Shown: in pieces, positions 37,163-46,089 of the stretch
How positions within the stretch are numbered: position 1 is the stretch's first letter
How the letters are laid out: the number at the start of each line of letters is the position of its first letter
Source: CSP1-1 sp035620615
GTDB lineage: Archaea; Thermoproteota; Nitrososphaeria; Nitrososphaerales; Nitrosopumilaceae
Direction of reading: 5' to 3'
Length of the DNA stretch: 64,000 bases
Assembly: GCA_035620615.1 (NCBI GenBank)
Contig: DASPGM010000010.1
Span: forward strand, 145,227-209,226
Notes under the pieces: generated by a model
What the model was told of the DNA's origin: nothing
What the model saw: the letters and a program-made list of their open reading frames with translations, nothing else
Database searches by the model: none
Translations under genes and position numbers: made by a program

Positions 37163-37165
37163 TCT

Positions 37166-37172
37166 AAAGGAG
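37166..37172 (+). promoter_or_regulatory. Ribosome-binding site of metK
   Basis: AAAGGAG sits 8 nt before the TTG start at 37181, a good Shine-Dalgarno match that supports this start and suggests metK is translated within the LSm operon rather than from a leaderless message. Confidence 0.6.
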
Positions 37173-37180
37173 TTTTTAAT

Positions 37181-38347
37181 TTGGTAAGGAGTTTTCTTTT
37201 TACTTCCGAATCTGTAACAGAGGGACACCCCGACAAGGTTTGTGATCAGATTTCTGATGCAATTTTAGATGAATATCTAAGACAAGACCCTGACTCTAGA
37301 GTTGCAGTAGAAACAATGGCTACTACTAGATTTGTGGCAGTAGCCGGAGAAGTTACATCTAAAGCGGTATTTGATAAAAAAGCCCAGGATGAATTAGTTA
37401 GAAAAGTAATAAGAGAAATTGGGTATGACAAACCCGAATTAGAATTTGATGCAAATACGTGTGAAATAATACTAAGATTACATGCTCAAAGTCCAGATAT
37501 CAGTCAAGGGATTACTGCTACAGTTGATAAGGAGCAAGGAGCAGGGGACCAAGGTTTGATGTTTGGGTATGCAACAAATGAAACTGAAGAATTAATGCCT
37601 ATGCCAATTATTCTTGCACATAAATTAACAAAAAAACTTTCTGAAATCAGGAAATCAAAGGAGTTACCTTGGCTAAGACCTGATGGAAAATCTCAAGTTT
37701 CTGTTTTATACGAAGATGGAAAACCAAAAAAAATAGATACCATCGTTTTGTCAACACAACATGCACCAAATATTTCAAATTCGGAAATATCAAAGACCCT
37801 AATTGAGAAAGTTATCAAACCTGTTTGTGGAGATCTATGGGATGATAGGATAAAGATTCATGTAAATCCAACCGGCAAGTTTGAAATTGGTGGACCTCAT
37901 GGCGACACCGGGCTTACTGGAAGAAAAATAATAGTTGATACGTATGGTGGACAGGGAAGGCATGGGGGTGGTGCATTTTCAGGCAAGGATCCATCAAAAG
38001 TAGATAGATCTGCATGTTACATGTGTCGCTATATTGCAAAAAACATTGTAGCAGCAGGTTTAGCTGATAAATGTGAGGTACAAGTTGCTTATGCCATTGG
38101 AGTTGCGAATCCAGTATCTCTTATGGTAAATACTTTTGATACAGGAAAAATTCCCGAAGAAGATATTGAAAATATTGTTAGAAAAAACTTTGATATGAGA
38201 CCTTTATCTATAATTTCACAATTGGATTTGAAAAAACCATTTTATAGAAAAACTGCAGCTTATGGTCATTTTGGAAGAAACGAGCCAGAGTTTAGATGGG
38301 AAAGCACAGATAAGGCAAATCTGTTGCGACAAGCAGCAGGATTATAA
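37181..38347 (+). CDS. metK: S-adenosylmethionine synthetase, bacterial/eukaryotic type
   Basis: 388 aa enzyme making AdoMet from methionine and ATP. Marks are FTSESVTEGHPDKVCDQISDAILD at the start, GAGDQGLMFGYAT near 120, GGPHGDTGLTGRKIIVDTYGG near 245, and a C-terminal RKTAAYGHFGR. This is the MetK/MAT superfamily, not the distinct archaeal AdoMet synthetase family. Its presence in an archaeon is notable. It is co-transcribed with LSm. Confidence 0.93.
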   Translation: MVRSFLFTSESVTEGHPDKVCDQISDAILDEYLRQDPDSRVAVETMATTRFVAVAGEVTSKAVFDKKAQDELVRKVIREIGYDKPELEFDANTCEIILRLHAQSPDISQGITATVDKEQGAGDQGLMFGYATNETEELMPMPIILAHKLTKKLSEIRKSKELPWLRPDGKSQVSVLYEDGKPKKIDTIVLSTQHAPNISNSEISKTLIEKVIKPVCGDLWDDRIKIHVNPTGKFEIGGPHGDTGLTGRKIIVDTYGGQGRHGGGAFSGKDPSKVDRSACYMCRYIAKNIVAAGLADKCEVQVAYAIGVANPVSLMVNTFDTGKIPEEDIENIVRKNFDMRPLSIISQLDLKKPFYRKTAAYGHFGRNEPEFRWESTDKANLLRQAAGL

Positions 38348-39199
38348 AATATCTCTGAAACTTTTAAATTCAAAATTACAAAGTTTTTGAAGATTTTTGT
38401 GATTTCCTGTGAAATTTCCAACCATTATGTTTAGGTCTTCTACTCCATATGATACCTTTGCATTATGTACTGCTTCATGGTATAGTGATTCCAAGTCTTG
38501 ATTTTTTATTTTTGTTTTATATTTTCTTGCAAATAATCTTACGTATTTTGAAAATGAGATTTTCTCTGGACCAACCAAATCAATAATCTTTTTTGAAAAC
38601 TTTTTGGACAAAATGGCTAACTGGATAACTTTTGCAACATCGGTTACATGGATTGGTTGTAATTGATATTTTCCAGACCCAGGAATAATAATTTGTCCTC
38701 GCTTGATTTGTCGTTTTAGGTTCTGTGTAAGATGATCATCATCGCCTATGATGTAGGATGGACGAAGAATGGTATAATCTAGTCCTGATTTGATGATTTC
38801 TTGCTCTGCTTTGTATTTTGAAATAAAATAAGCTGAGATTGATTTTTCATTTACCCCAAGGCCACTTAGATATACAATTTTTGGAATTTTTAGTTTCTTG
38901 CAAAGAATTACAGCTTTTTTTGCATTGCCTACATTTACTTCTTCGAATGTGAGTTTCGTTGTTTGGTGGCCTTTACCAATAAGATGTACAAGTGCATTAC
39001 ATTTTTTTAGCTTTTTTGATATAAAATTAGGATTAAAATCTGGTGAGATTATCCGGGTTTCAGAAGGAAAGTTAGAATAATTTTTTCTAGAAATACCATA
39101 TACTGTAGCTCCATTTTGATATAGTAAATTTCTGACATTGGTTGCTACAAATCCACTTGCTCCAGATACGGCTACCCGGAGATTATTGATTGGTTTCAT
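38342..39199 (-). CDS. Atypical short-chain dehydrogenase/reductase (NDUFA9-like)
   Basis: 285 aa NAD(P)-binding protein. Glycine motif VAVSGASGFVATNVRNLL near residue 9; catalytic-like Tyr-x3-Lys in YFISKYKAE near 122; RPSYIIGDDDHLTQ near 145. Resembles complex I NDUFA9-like and NmrA-type SDRs, which use the dinucleotide for regulation or sugar/lipid chemistry. Substrate unknown. Convergent with metK by 6 nt. Confidence 0.78.
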   Translation of the reverse strand: MKPINNLRVAVSGASGFVATNVRNLLYQNGATVYGISRKNYSNFPSETRIISPDFNPNFISKKLKKCNALVHLIGKGHQTTKLTFEEVNVGNAKKAVILCKKLKIPKIVYLSGLGVNEKSISAYFISKYKAEQEIIKSGLDYTILRPSYIIGDDDHLTQNLKRQIKRGQIIIPGSGKYQLQPIHVTDVAKVIQLAILSKKFSKKIIDLVGPEKISFSKYVRLFARKYKTKIKNQDLESLYHEAVHNAKVSYGVEDLNIMVGNFTGNHKNLQKLCNFEFKSFRDIL

Positions 39200-39234
39200 G
39201 TTTGGATAAGAGTTAATACATAAAATAAATCAGT

Positions 39235-40335
39235 TTGGTCGTGGCCGAGGAAAAATCCAAGGAAAAATTACGTACAGGCTTTACCACTGGAACGGCTGCA
39301 ACTGCATGCGCAAAAGCCGGCTTACTTTCCTTACTAAAACAAAAAAAATTAGATTCTATTGAGGTTTTGCTTCCAAAAAATGACAAAATCACAATAAAGC
39401 TTCACAAGTGCAATTTCAATAAAAACAAAGCCAAATGTTCTGTCATAAAAGACGGCGGAGATGATCCTGATGTAACTCACAAGGCAGAAATTGTTGTTGA
39501 CTTGACATTGACAGAAAACAAAAATGAAATTGAAATAACCGGTGGAAAAGGAGTCGGTATTGTTACAAAACCAGGACTAGGACTGGAGATAAACAAACAC
39601 GCAATTAATCCTACTCCAAAAAAAATGATTGAGCAAAACCTGCGAGAAGTAGGTAATGAAATTTTACAAAAAAATGGAATTAAGGTTGAAATTTCAGTTC
39701 CAAAAGGCAAAGAGCTTGCACTAAAGACAGATAATCCCAGATTAGGAATTTTGGGAGGAATTTCAATTCTTGGAACAAGCGGAATAGTAATTCCATATTC
39801 GACTGCTTCGTTTGCAGCTGCAATAAGACAAAATCTAGATGTAAGTATTGCAATGGGGGACTATACTGTTGTACTAACAACTGGCGGAAGAAGTGAAGAG
39901 TTTTCAAAAAAAATTGTTGATTTGCCAGAACACTGTTTTGTTCAGATGGGAGACTTTTCTGGATATGCAATACAACAATGTGCAAAAAAGAATATCAAAA
40001 AAGCCTACGTTGCAGGATTTATTGGAAAACTTGCAAAAATGGCTGCAGGTGTAAAACAAACCCATGTGAAGGGTTCTAAGGTAGATACGAATTTTCTCTC
40101 AGAGATTGCAAGAAAGTGTAATGCCAATGATAATGTAGTTCTAGAGATTAAAAATGCAAATACGGCAAGGCATGTGCAAGAAATTGTATTTGAAAATAAA
40201 ATTGATGGGTTTTTTGATGAAATATGTTCCCAAGTTTATATACAAATGAGAAAGCATTCTGAAGAAAAAGTTCCCATCGAAGTAATCTTATTTGATTTTG
40301 ATGGGAAGATTCTAGGAAGGCGTCCTGTAAAGTAA
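39235..40335 (+). CDS. cbiD: Cobalt-precorrin-5B C1-methyltransferase
   Basis: Methylates C1 in the anaerobic branch of cobalamin synthesis. 366 aa with the CbiD N-terminal LRTGFTTGTAATACAKAGL, IKDGGDDPDVT near 65, GGKGVGIVTKPGLGL near 102 and a central GYAIQQCAKK near 240. TTG start. First of the cbiD-cbiG-cbiX-cbiC run, all on the same strand and closely packed. Confidence 0.93.
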   Translation: MVVAEEKSKEKLRTGFTTGTAATACAKAGLLSLLKQKKLDSIEVLLPKNDKITIKLHKCNFNKNKAKCSVIKDGGDDPDVTHKAEIVVDLTLTENKNEIEITGGKGVGIVTKPGLGLEINKHAINPTPKKMIEQNLREVGNEILQKNGIKVEISVPKGKELALKTDNPRLGILGGISILGTSGIVIPYSTASFAAAIRQNLDVSIAMGDYTVVLTTGGRSEEFSKKIVDLPEHCFVQMGDFSGYAIQQCAKKNIKKAYVAGFIGKLAKMAAGVKQTHVKGSKVDTNFLSEIARKCNANDNVVLEIKNANTARHVQEIVFENKIDGFFDEICSQVYIQMRKHSEEKVPIEVILFDFDGKILGRRPVK

Positions 40336-40368
40336 GGTATTTTATTACACATTAATGGATCGGATTTT

Positions 40369-41427
40369 GTGGAAAAGGTATCAATTCTTGCAATTACAAA
40401 AAATGGCATAAAGATAGGACTAGATCTGAAAAAATTATCAAATTCATTTCAAATTTATGCTCCTTCAAAGTTTTCTGATAATAATTCTGATATCAATTGG
40501 TATTCAGACTCTACTGGGGCAAAAATTTCAGAGCTTTTCAAATCAAGTGATGCATTGGTGTGTATTTTTTCATTGGGTGCAGTCATTCGCTTAATTTCCC
40601 CATTTCTAAAAGATAAAAAAACAGATCCAGCTGTTCTTGTAATAGATGACAAGGCAAAATTTGTAATCAGTGCATTGTCTGGACATTTGGGTGGGGCAAA
40701 TCAGCTTGCAGAAGAGATTGCAGACAAGCTTGGTGCAACACCAATTGTAACCACAGCAGCTGATGTCAACCAAACTATAGCAGTTGATCTTTTAGGAAAA
40801 GAGTTTGGCTGGAGAATTGATGATGACTCTAATGTGACTAGAATCAGTGCATTTATGGTAAATGAGGAAAAAATTGGAGTATATCAGGATGCTGGAAACA
40901 AGGAATGGTGGAACAAAAAACTCCCATCAAATGTTACAGTGTATAATTCACTTGGTGAGCTGAAAAGCTCTGGTTCCAATGGATATCTGATAATAACTGA
41001 TAAAAAAATTGAAGATTCAAATATTTTACAAAATGCCGTTGTGTATAGGCCTCCGTCACTAGTAGTTGGAGTTGGTTTGCATGTTGATACAACAAAAGAA
41101 ACGATTCTAGAAGGATTGAATTTTTGTTTGGACAAGTACAAGCTTGCACTAAAATCTGTTGCAAAACTTGTTTCTATAAAGAAAAAAGAGAACGTTGCAG
41201 GACTAGTTGAGCTTGCAAATGAGATGAAGCTTCCAGTTGAATATTTTGAAAAAGAGGAGCTTGCAACCATACAAATTCCAAATCCATCTGAAACAGTTCA
41301 GGCGTTTGAAGGTACACCAAGTGTGTCTGAAGCTGCTGCAATCAAATCCTCTGGCGGCAAGCTGGTAGTTGAAAAGCAAAAATTTCCACCAAATCTGACT
41401 GTAGCTATTGCGAGGATACCAGCTTGA
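40369..41427 (+). CDS. cbiG: Cobalt-precorrin-5A hydrolase-like CbiG
   Basis: 352 aa. The N-terminal and middle domains have IFSLGAVIRLISPFL near 65, DDKAKFVISALSGHLGGANQLAEEIA near 90-115 and PIVTTAADV near 125, all CbiG marks. The C-terminal domain (VVGVGLHVDTTKETI near 235) departs from the usual GxGCRRGT motif. It opens the acetyl lactone ring in anaerobic corrin synthesis. The start GTG is 31 nt after cbiD; the stop overlaps cbiX by 4 nt. Confidence 0.9.
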   Translation: MEKVSILAITKNGIKIGLDLKKLSNSFQIYAPSKFSDNNSDINWYSDSTGAKISELFKSSDALVCIFSLGAVIRLISPFLKDKKTDPAVLVIDDKAKFVISALSGHLGGANQLAEEIADKLGATPIVTTAADVNQTIAVDLLGKEFGWRIDDDSNVTRISAFMVNEEKIGVYQDAGNKEWWNKKLPSNVTVYNSLGELKSSGSNGYLIITDKKIEDSNILQNAVVYRPPSLVVGVGLHVDTTKETILEGLNFCLDKYKLALKSVAKLVSIKKKENVAGLVELANEMKLPVEYFEKEELATIQIPNPSETVQAFEGTPSVSEAAAIKSSGGKLVVEKQKFPPNLTVAIARIPA

Positions 41428-42176
41428 AGCGCGGTGTATTGATAATAGATAGGGGAAGTAGAGAGCAGGAAGCAAAAGAGGAGCTTGATTTTATCTGTAA
41501 TAAGGTAAAAGAAAAGGGAAAATACGTTTTTTCTGACTATTGTTTTTTAGAGGTAATTCCGCCATTTATCGAGGAAGGAATTAAAAAATCACTAAAGCAC
41601 GACATTGAGGCTCTAACTATAGTTCCATACTTTTTGTATCCTGGAAAAAAGGTAAAAGCTGCAGTTACTGATGCAATAAAATTTCAGAAAGAGACTCCAG
41701 TAAAGTTTGTTGTATCAAAGCCAATGTCGATGCACAAGACCATGATTGAGCTAGTTGAGAATAGAGTCTCATCAGCTCTAAAGAAAAACAAAATAACTCT
41801 GCCTCACAAAGACGTTGATGTATTAGTTATTGGTCATGGAAGCAAGGATCCTAATGCGCAGATATCAATTCAATATGTAGTTGATGGACTAAAAAGTACA
41901 TTTAGAAACATCAGTCATTGCTTTTTGGAAATTGAGGAACCAAATATTAAACAGGGAATACAAAAGTGTGAGAAAAATAATCCAGAGGTTCTAGTTATTG
42001 TGTTTTATTTTCTGCACAAAGGTGCACATGTAAAGCGAGATATTTTTGAGGATCTCAATCCTGCACTAGAACAATCTAGTATCAAAAAAGCAATTATAAC
42101 TGAACATATTGGGACTGATGAAAAAATGATTGATTTGATTTTGGAGCGAGCACGTGAGGTAGAAAATGCAAACTGA
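41424..42176 (+). CDS. cbiX: Two-domain CbiX-type cobaltochelatase, N-terminal half degenerate
   Basis: Inserts Co(II) into sirohydrochlorin or a close precursor. 250 aa is two tandem CbiX-like halves (about 1-125 and 130-250). The second half has both expected His: GHGSKDPNA near 138 and KGAHVKRD near 200. In the first half the equivalents are DRGSREQEA (Arg instead of His) and YPGKKVKAA (Lys instead of His), so only the C-terminal half appears catalytic. Fused CbiX proteins are known. The start overlaps cbiG and the stop overlaps cbiC. Confidence 0.87.
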   Translation: MKRGVLIIDRGSREQEAKEELDFICNKVKEKGKYVFSDYCFLEVIPPFIEEGIKKSLKHDIEALTIVPYFLYPGKKVKAAVTDAIKFQKETPVKFVVSKPMSMHKTMIELVENRVSSALKKNKITLPHKDVDVLVIGHGSKDPNAQISIQYVVDGLKSTFRNISHCFLEIEEPNIKQGIQKCEKNNPEVLVIVFYFLHKGAHVKRDIFEDLNPALEQSSIKKAIITEHIGTDEKMIDLILERAREVENAN

Positions 42177-42804
42177 GAAAGGCCAATCAATAGAGGATGA
42201 AAGCATGCAGATTATAGAAAAAGAGATTGGTCCTCATCAATATAATAAATTAGAATGGCCAATTGTGCGACGTGTTATTCATGCAACAGCTGACTTTGAT
42301 TTTGCTAGAAATAATAAAATAATTTTTTCTAAAAGTGCAATTGAGAGTGGAATTTCAGCACTAAAAAATGGTTGCAACATTATTGTTGATGTAAATGGAG
42401 TGTTAGGTGGTTTTAACAAACAAAATCTCAAAGATTATAGATGTAATGCAATTTGTAATATTTCAAATCCACAAATTGTAGAAGAAGCTAAAAAGTACAA
42501 CAAGACTCGTGCGCAAGCTTCAATGAGAATGGCAGCTTCTGATATGAATGAAGGATTAGTGGTAATTGGTAATGCTCCAACTGCTCTATTAGAGGTAATT
42601 GCAATGGTAAAAGAAGGTGTGACTAAACCAGCTTTGATTGTTGGAATTCCTGTAGGATTTGTATCGTCTCCAGAGTCAAAGGAGGCTCTTCAATCATTAG
42701 ATGTTCCCTATATCACGAATATAGGAAGAAAAGGTGGCAGTCCTTGCGCTTCAGCTATTGTAAATGCATTATTCAAGCTGTTGAGAGAGAATTCATCAAT
42801 TTGA
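42166..42804 (+). CDS. cbiC: Precorrin-8X methylmutase
   Basis: Moves the C11 methyl group to C12 in corrin-ring formation. 212 aa with the conserved VRRVIHATADFDFA near residue 35 (catalytic His), IVDVNGVLGGFN near 77, RAQASMRMAASDMNEGLVVIGNAPTALLEV near 118-147 and a C-terminal AGRKGGSPCASAIVNAL-like end. It is the last gene of the closely packed cbi run. Confidence 0.93.
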   Translation: MQTEKGQSIEDESMQIIEKEIGPHQYNKLEWPIVRRVIHATADFDFARNNKIIFSKSAIESGISALKNGCNIIVDVNGVLGGFNKQNLKDYRCNAICNISNPQIVEEAKKYNKTRAQASMRMAASDMNEGLVVIGNAPTALLEVIAMVKEGVTKPALIVGIPVGFVSSPESKEALQSLDVPYITNIGRKGGSPCASAIVNALFKLLRENSSI

Positions 42805-43255
42805 ATTAGGATTTTCATATAGGAAAAAAGAGTATTGATGAGTATGTATGAGCTGCTCTAAAAAAGCATGTAAAAGAAGTAATTTTTAGCTTCAATTTTG
42901 AATTATAGCTTCTATATGTCCAAATTAAATTGCCAAAAACAAAAAAAGAAAAAATTATCCACTTAACAGATACTAGGTAGCATTTTTTGACGTCTAAATC
43001 CCTACTTTTTTAACACCAAACTAGACACTTTTGTCAATATGATTTTTAGCGATGACGTTTTATCCCTTCATGTGAATAAGAAATAGGGAAAATCACCCTC
43101 CACCTCACGTGAGACTTGAGACTTGGAGGGCTGATCACGATTTTCCCTACTTTAAAATGGTAGATATAGATAAAATCTTTAGGTTATACAAAACTTTAGC
43201 TAATAATAGACTACAATTAATTACAAGAAATCACTAAATTAGATTGTATGAAAAT
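42805..43255. other. 451-nt region without a gene, carrying a strong hairpin
   Basis: No credible ORF of more than 30 codons is visible on either strand. It is AT-rich except for a G+C-rich hairpin at 43084-43149. TATA-like stretches occur after it (for example near 43160). It separates the cbi run from the unknown membrane-protein gene. Confidence 0.6.
43084..43149 (+). other. Two-helix 66-nt inverted-repeat structure
   Basis: Outer arms TAGGGAAAATC (43084-43094) and GATTTTCCCTA (43139-43149) pair perfectly over 11 bp; inner arms CCCTCCA (43096-43102) and TGGAGGG (43124-43130) pair over 7 bp. The loop holds a 10-nt palindrome CTCACGTGAG (43104-43113) and tandem GAGACTT units (43111-43124). 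No T run follows on either strand, so a simple terminator is unlikely. It could be an sRNA, a regulatory site or a mobile-element remnant. Strand of transcription unknown. Confidence 0.6.
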
Positions 43256-43987
43256 CTAATATGGATCTGTATCTAAATCCTTGTATTCTTTATCTTTTTG
43301 TAACATTTCTTCAAATTGAACTTTAAGTTCTGTGAAATGTCGTAGTGTTTTTTTATTTTTTTTCTGACGCATAACTATTTCATCCTCCAATGTCTTCCAG
43401 TCTCTTACTATCATTTCTCCATATGTATCAAAAAACAAATCTTTATCCAATAATCTATTTAGGACCATTGCTGAAACTTGATCAAAAGATGATAAAACCA
43501 CATCCGTTTCTTTTTCTACTGTTGTTCCACTAAAAATTTTTTTCTCATCCTTTGTAAATTCATGATATTTATCATGTACTGCTTTTCTTGAATTTCTAAT
43601 TTCAGGGCTAGACAATAATTCAAAAACTTTAAACAAACTTGAGGTTTGTAACTGTAGTTTCTTGAAATGCAGATTAGTCATTGCTACTGCGAATGATACA
43701 ATTATTGCAAAAAGAGCAAAAGTGATGGTCCACTTATCTTTGTCTTCTAAACCAAGATCTGGACCATAATGAAAAAATGGGATTAGTGAAATTAAAAGTA
43801 TCATGACTATCCCAACCCCTAACCAAAAATTATCCATACTTTTTAAAAAATTATTATTAAAACCATGCTTTCTGTGTTTCATTTCACCTAATCTTACCCT
43901 CTTACACATACCATCATTACATAATTCAATATTTATTTTCAATAGTAACTTAGATGTAGTTGTATAATAAAAAATCAATTTTACCAA
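43256..43987 (-). CDS. Membrane protein of unknown function with charged cytoplasmic domain
   Basis: 243 aa. Two transmembrane helices follow the N-terminus (about residues 55-75 and 90-107); the rest is a soluble helical region of about 135 residues ending in charged KKTLRHF and LQKDKEYKDLD. The pattern of helical YHEF...F...VSAMVLNRLLDKDLFFDTYGEMIVRDW resembles DUF4760-type proteins. The true start may be a later Met (residue 36 or 51). It interrupts the cobalamin region, but no link to it is seen. Confidence 0.6.
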   Translation of the reverse strand: MVKLIFYYTTTSKLLLKINIELCNDGMCKRVRLGEMKHRKHGFNNNFLKSMDNFWLGVGIVMILLISLIPFFHYGPDLGLEDKDKWTITFALFAIIVSFAVAMTNLHFKKLQLQTSSLFKVFELLSSPEIRNSRKAVHDKYHEFTKDEKKIFSGTTVEKETDVVLSSFDQVSAMVLNRLLDKDLFFDTYGEMIVRDWKTLEDEIVMRQKKNKKTLRHFTELKVQFEEMLQKDKEYKDLDTDPY

Positions 43988-44068
43988 ACAGATAAAAAGT
44001 AATTAATTGAAGGTCTTAGTCCCTCAAACTCTTGCATAGGAATAGCTAAAAAACAGGATCTAATTGCA

Positions 44069-45430
44069 TTATCCTTGAGTATACTGAAAACAGCTTGAAA
44101 CAAAGTTCCTGGCATAGCTTGAGCTATCAAAGTACAGATGACCATATGAGGCAAGTGCATTGTACAGGACTAGTCCGTCTTTGCCGTTTTTGATTCCTTT
44201 TCCAATATCAAGCTTGTATACAAATTTAGAATCACCTGAAACTGAATCAATCTCAGAAAAATGAAACTCGTGGCCCTGAAGCTTTAGAGAACCATTAGAT
44301 ATTACACATGGTTTTCCTATTGTTCCCTTGGTATAGTTTAGTGTCATTTTTCGAGTCATTTTGGTTTCTGCATCAAACAGTCCAACCATAGAATATTTCA
44401 TGGAACCATCATGAATTGATTTAGTTAGATACATCAGGCCACCACACTCTGCATAAAGAGGTGTGCCATCTTCGGCTAGCTTCTTGACAGATTTTTTCAT
44501 CGATTGATTCTTAGCTAAAGGAGCTGCCAAAACCTCTGGAAAGCCACCACCAATGTACAATCCATCACAAGCTGGCACCTTCGAGTCAGCTACAGGACTA
44601 AAAAATTTTAGTTGTGCTCCCTCTCGCCGCAAAGCATCCAAGTTATCCTTGTAATAGAAATTAAAAGAGCTATCAAGAGCTACAGCAATACTACACTTGA
44701 CTTTATGTTTTGGTTTTTCCTGAAGCTTTGAAAGCTCGCCAGTATCTTTTGCAATTTTAATAATTTTATCAATATTTAGAGAATCAGAAATTTCCTTTGC
44801 AATTTTCTCAATTTTCTTTTTCAATGAAGCCTGTTCTGCTACTGGAATTAATCCTAGATGACGAGAGTCCAAGGTGTTGACACCTCTAGGAATGCAACCA
44901 AGTACAGGAATTTTTAATGGCTCCAAGGCCTTCCTGCATAGCTCTTCATGCTTTGGGCTTCCAATCTTGTTTAAAATTAATCCAGCAATTCTAGAATTTT
45001 TATGAAACTTTGTAAATCCTAAAGCCGTAGCTGCAATGGAACGTGCAGCCTTACTTGCATCTAAAACCAATAAGACAGGGGCCTTTAGCAAGGCTGCAAC
45101 ATGGTGTGTACTAGAATAGTTTGATTCTCCTGTAAAGCCATCATAGTATCCCATTACTCCTTCAATTACAGACACATCAGAGGCAGAGTTTCGAACAAAG
45201 CTTCGGACCAGTTCTTGTTTTCCCATAATCCAAGCATCAAGATTTACTGCAGAATTTTTTGCTATTGAGCTAAGATAGCTAGGATCAATATAATCAGGTC
45301 CTACTTTAAAGGGTGAAACACTATAACCTTTCTTTTTTATTCCATGAATCAGACCAAGTGTAATGGATGTTTTTCCTACTCCGCTTGATGTTCCAGCAAG
45401 AACTATTCTAGGAATTTTCAATTCCATCAT
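44069..45430 (-). CDS. cbiA: Cobyrinate a,c-diamide synthase
   Basis: Glutamine-dependent amidation of the a and c acetates of cobyrinic acid. 453 aa: N-terminal ATP-binding domain with GTSSGVGKTSITLGL near residue 13 and FKVGPDYIDPSYL near 40; C-terminal class I amidotransferase-like domain with LYIGGGFPEVLA near 290 and the nucleophile in AECGGLMYL near 330. It lies in the same region as cbiD-G-X-C but on the opposite strand, divergent from cobO. Confidence 0.92.
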   Translation of the reverse strand: MMELKIPRIVLAGTSSGVGKTSITLGLIHGIKKKGYSVSPFKVGPDYIDPSYLSSIAKNSAVNLDAWIMGKQELVRSFVRNSASDVSVIEGVMGYYDGFTGESNYSSTHHVAALLKAPVLLVLDASKAARSIAATALGFTKFHKNSRIAGLILNKIGSPKHEELCRKALEPLKIPVLGCIPRGVNTLDSRHLGLIPVAEQASLKKKIEKIAKEISDSLNIDKIIKIAKDTGELSKLQEKPKHKVKCSIAVALDSSFNFYYKDNLDALRREGAQLKFFSPVADSKVPACDGLYIGGGFPEVLAAPLAKNQSMKKSVKKLAEDGTPLYAECGGLMYLTKSIHDGSMKYSMVGLFDAETKMTRKMTLNYTKGTIGKPCVISNGSLKLQGHEFHFSEIDSVSGDSKFVYKLDIGKGIKNGKDGLVLYNALASYGHLYFDSSSYARNFVSSCFQYTQG

Positions 45431-45517
45431 TTAATTTGGATTTTTATTTAAATTGATGTAAATCCAAGCATAGGATTCAACTAATCTTTTTAGTCAAGCG
45501 TACAATGACAACAAAAC

Positions 45518-46051
45518 ATGGGAAAGGATGGTTTAGTTATAGTATACACTGGAGGCGGCAAGGGCAAAACTACCGCTTCTTTGGGAATGGCCTTAAGAGC
45601 AGTTGGTCATGGTCATAAGATTTGCATGATTCAGTTTATCAAAGGATCGTGGTCGTATGGCGAAATGAATTCAGTAAAAAGGCTAGAACCTGAGCTAGAG
45701 TTTATAATTTCAGGTAAAGGATTTGTTGGAATAATTGATGATAAGAGCCCAAAAGAGGATCACATAAAGATAGCACAAGAGGCAATAAAGATTAGCAAGC
45801 AGAAAATAAAATCTGGCAAATATGATTTGGTAATTTTAGATGAGATAAACTATGCAGTAAATTTAGGGCTAGTCGATATCAAAGATGTTATTAGTTTGAT
45901 AAAATCAAAACCAGAAAAGCTAAACCTGGTATTAACAGGAAATCACGCAAAACCAGAAATTATCGAATTAGCAGATTTAGTTACAGAAATGAAAGAAATC
46001 AAGCATCCATTCAAATCAGGAATAAAAGCAAAAAAAGGCATAGATTTCTAA
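45518..46051 (+). CDS. cobO: Corrinoid adenosyltransferase
   Basis: Transfers the 5'-deoxyadenosyl group from ATP to cobalt. 177 aa CobA/BtuR-type: P-loop TGGGKGKTTASLGMALRAVGHG near residue 10, MIQFIKGSWSYGE near 37, LDEINYAVNLG near 110, and a C-terminal TGNHAKPEIIELADLVTEM. It is divergent from cbiA with an 87-nt gap. Confidence 0.92.
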   Translation: MGKDGLVIVYTGGGKGKTTASLGMALRAVGHGHKICMIQFIKGSWSYGEMNSVKRLEPELEFIISGKGFVGIIDDKSPKEDHIKIAQEAIKISKQKIKSGKYDLVILDEINYAVNLGLVDIKDVISLIKSKPEKLNLVLTGNHAKPEIIELADLVTEMKEIKHPFKSGIKAKKGIDF

Positions 46052-46089
46052 CCAGCAACAATAAATTATGCGCATAAAAATTTAAAATT

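Noticed and set aside
40884..41270. Antisense ORFs inside cbiG
   Set aside because: They overlap a gene with family motifs and have no start context or neighbours.
43084..43149. Reading the hairpin as a simple transcription terminator
   Set aside because: No T tract follows on either strand and the two-helix layout with an inner palindrome is more complex than needed.
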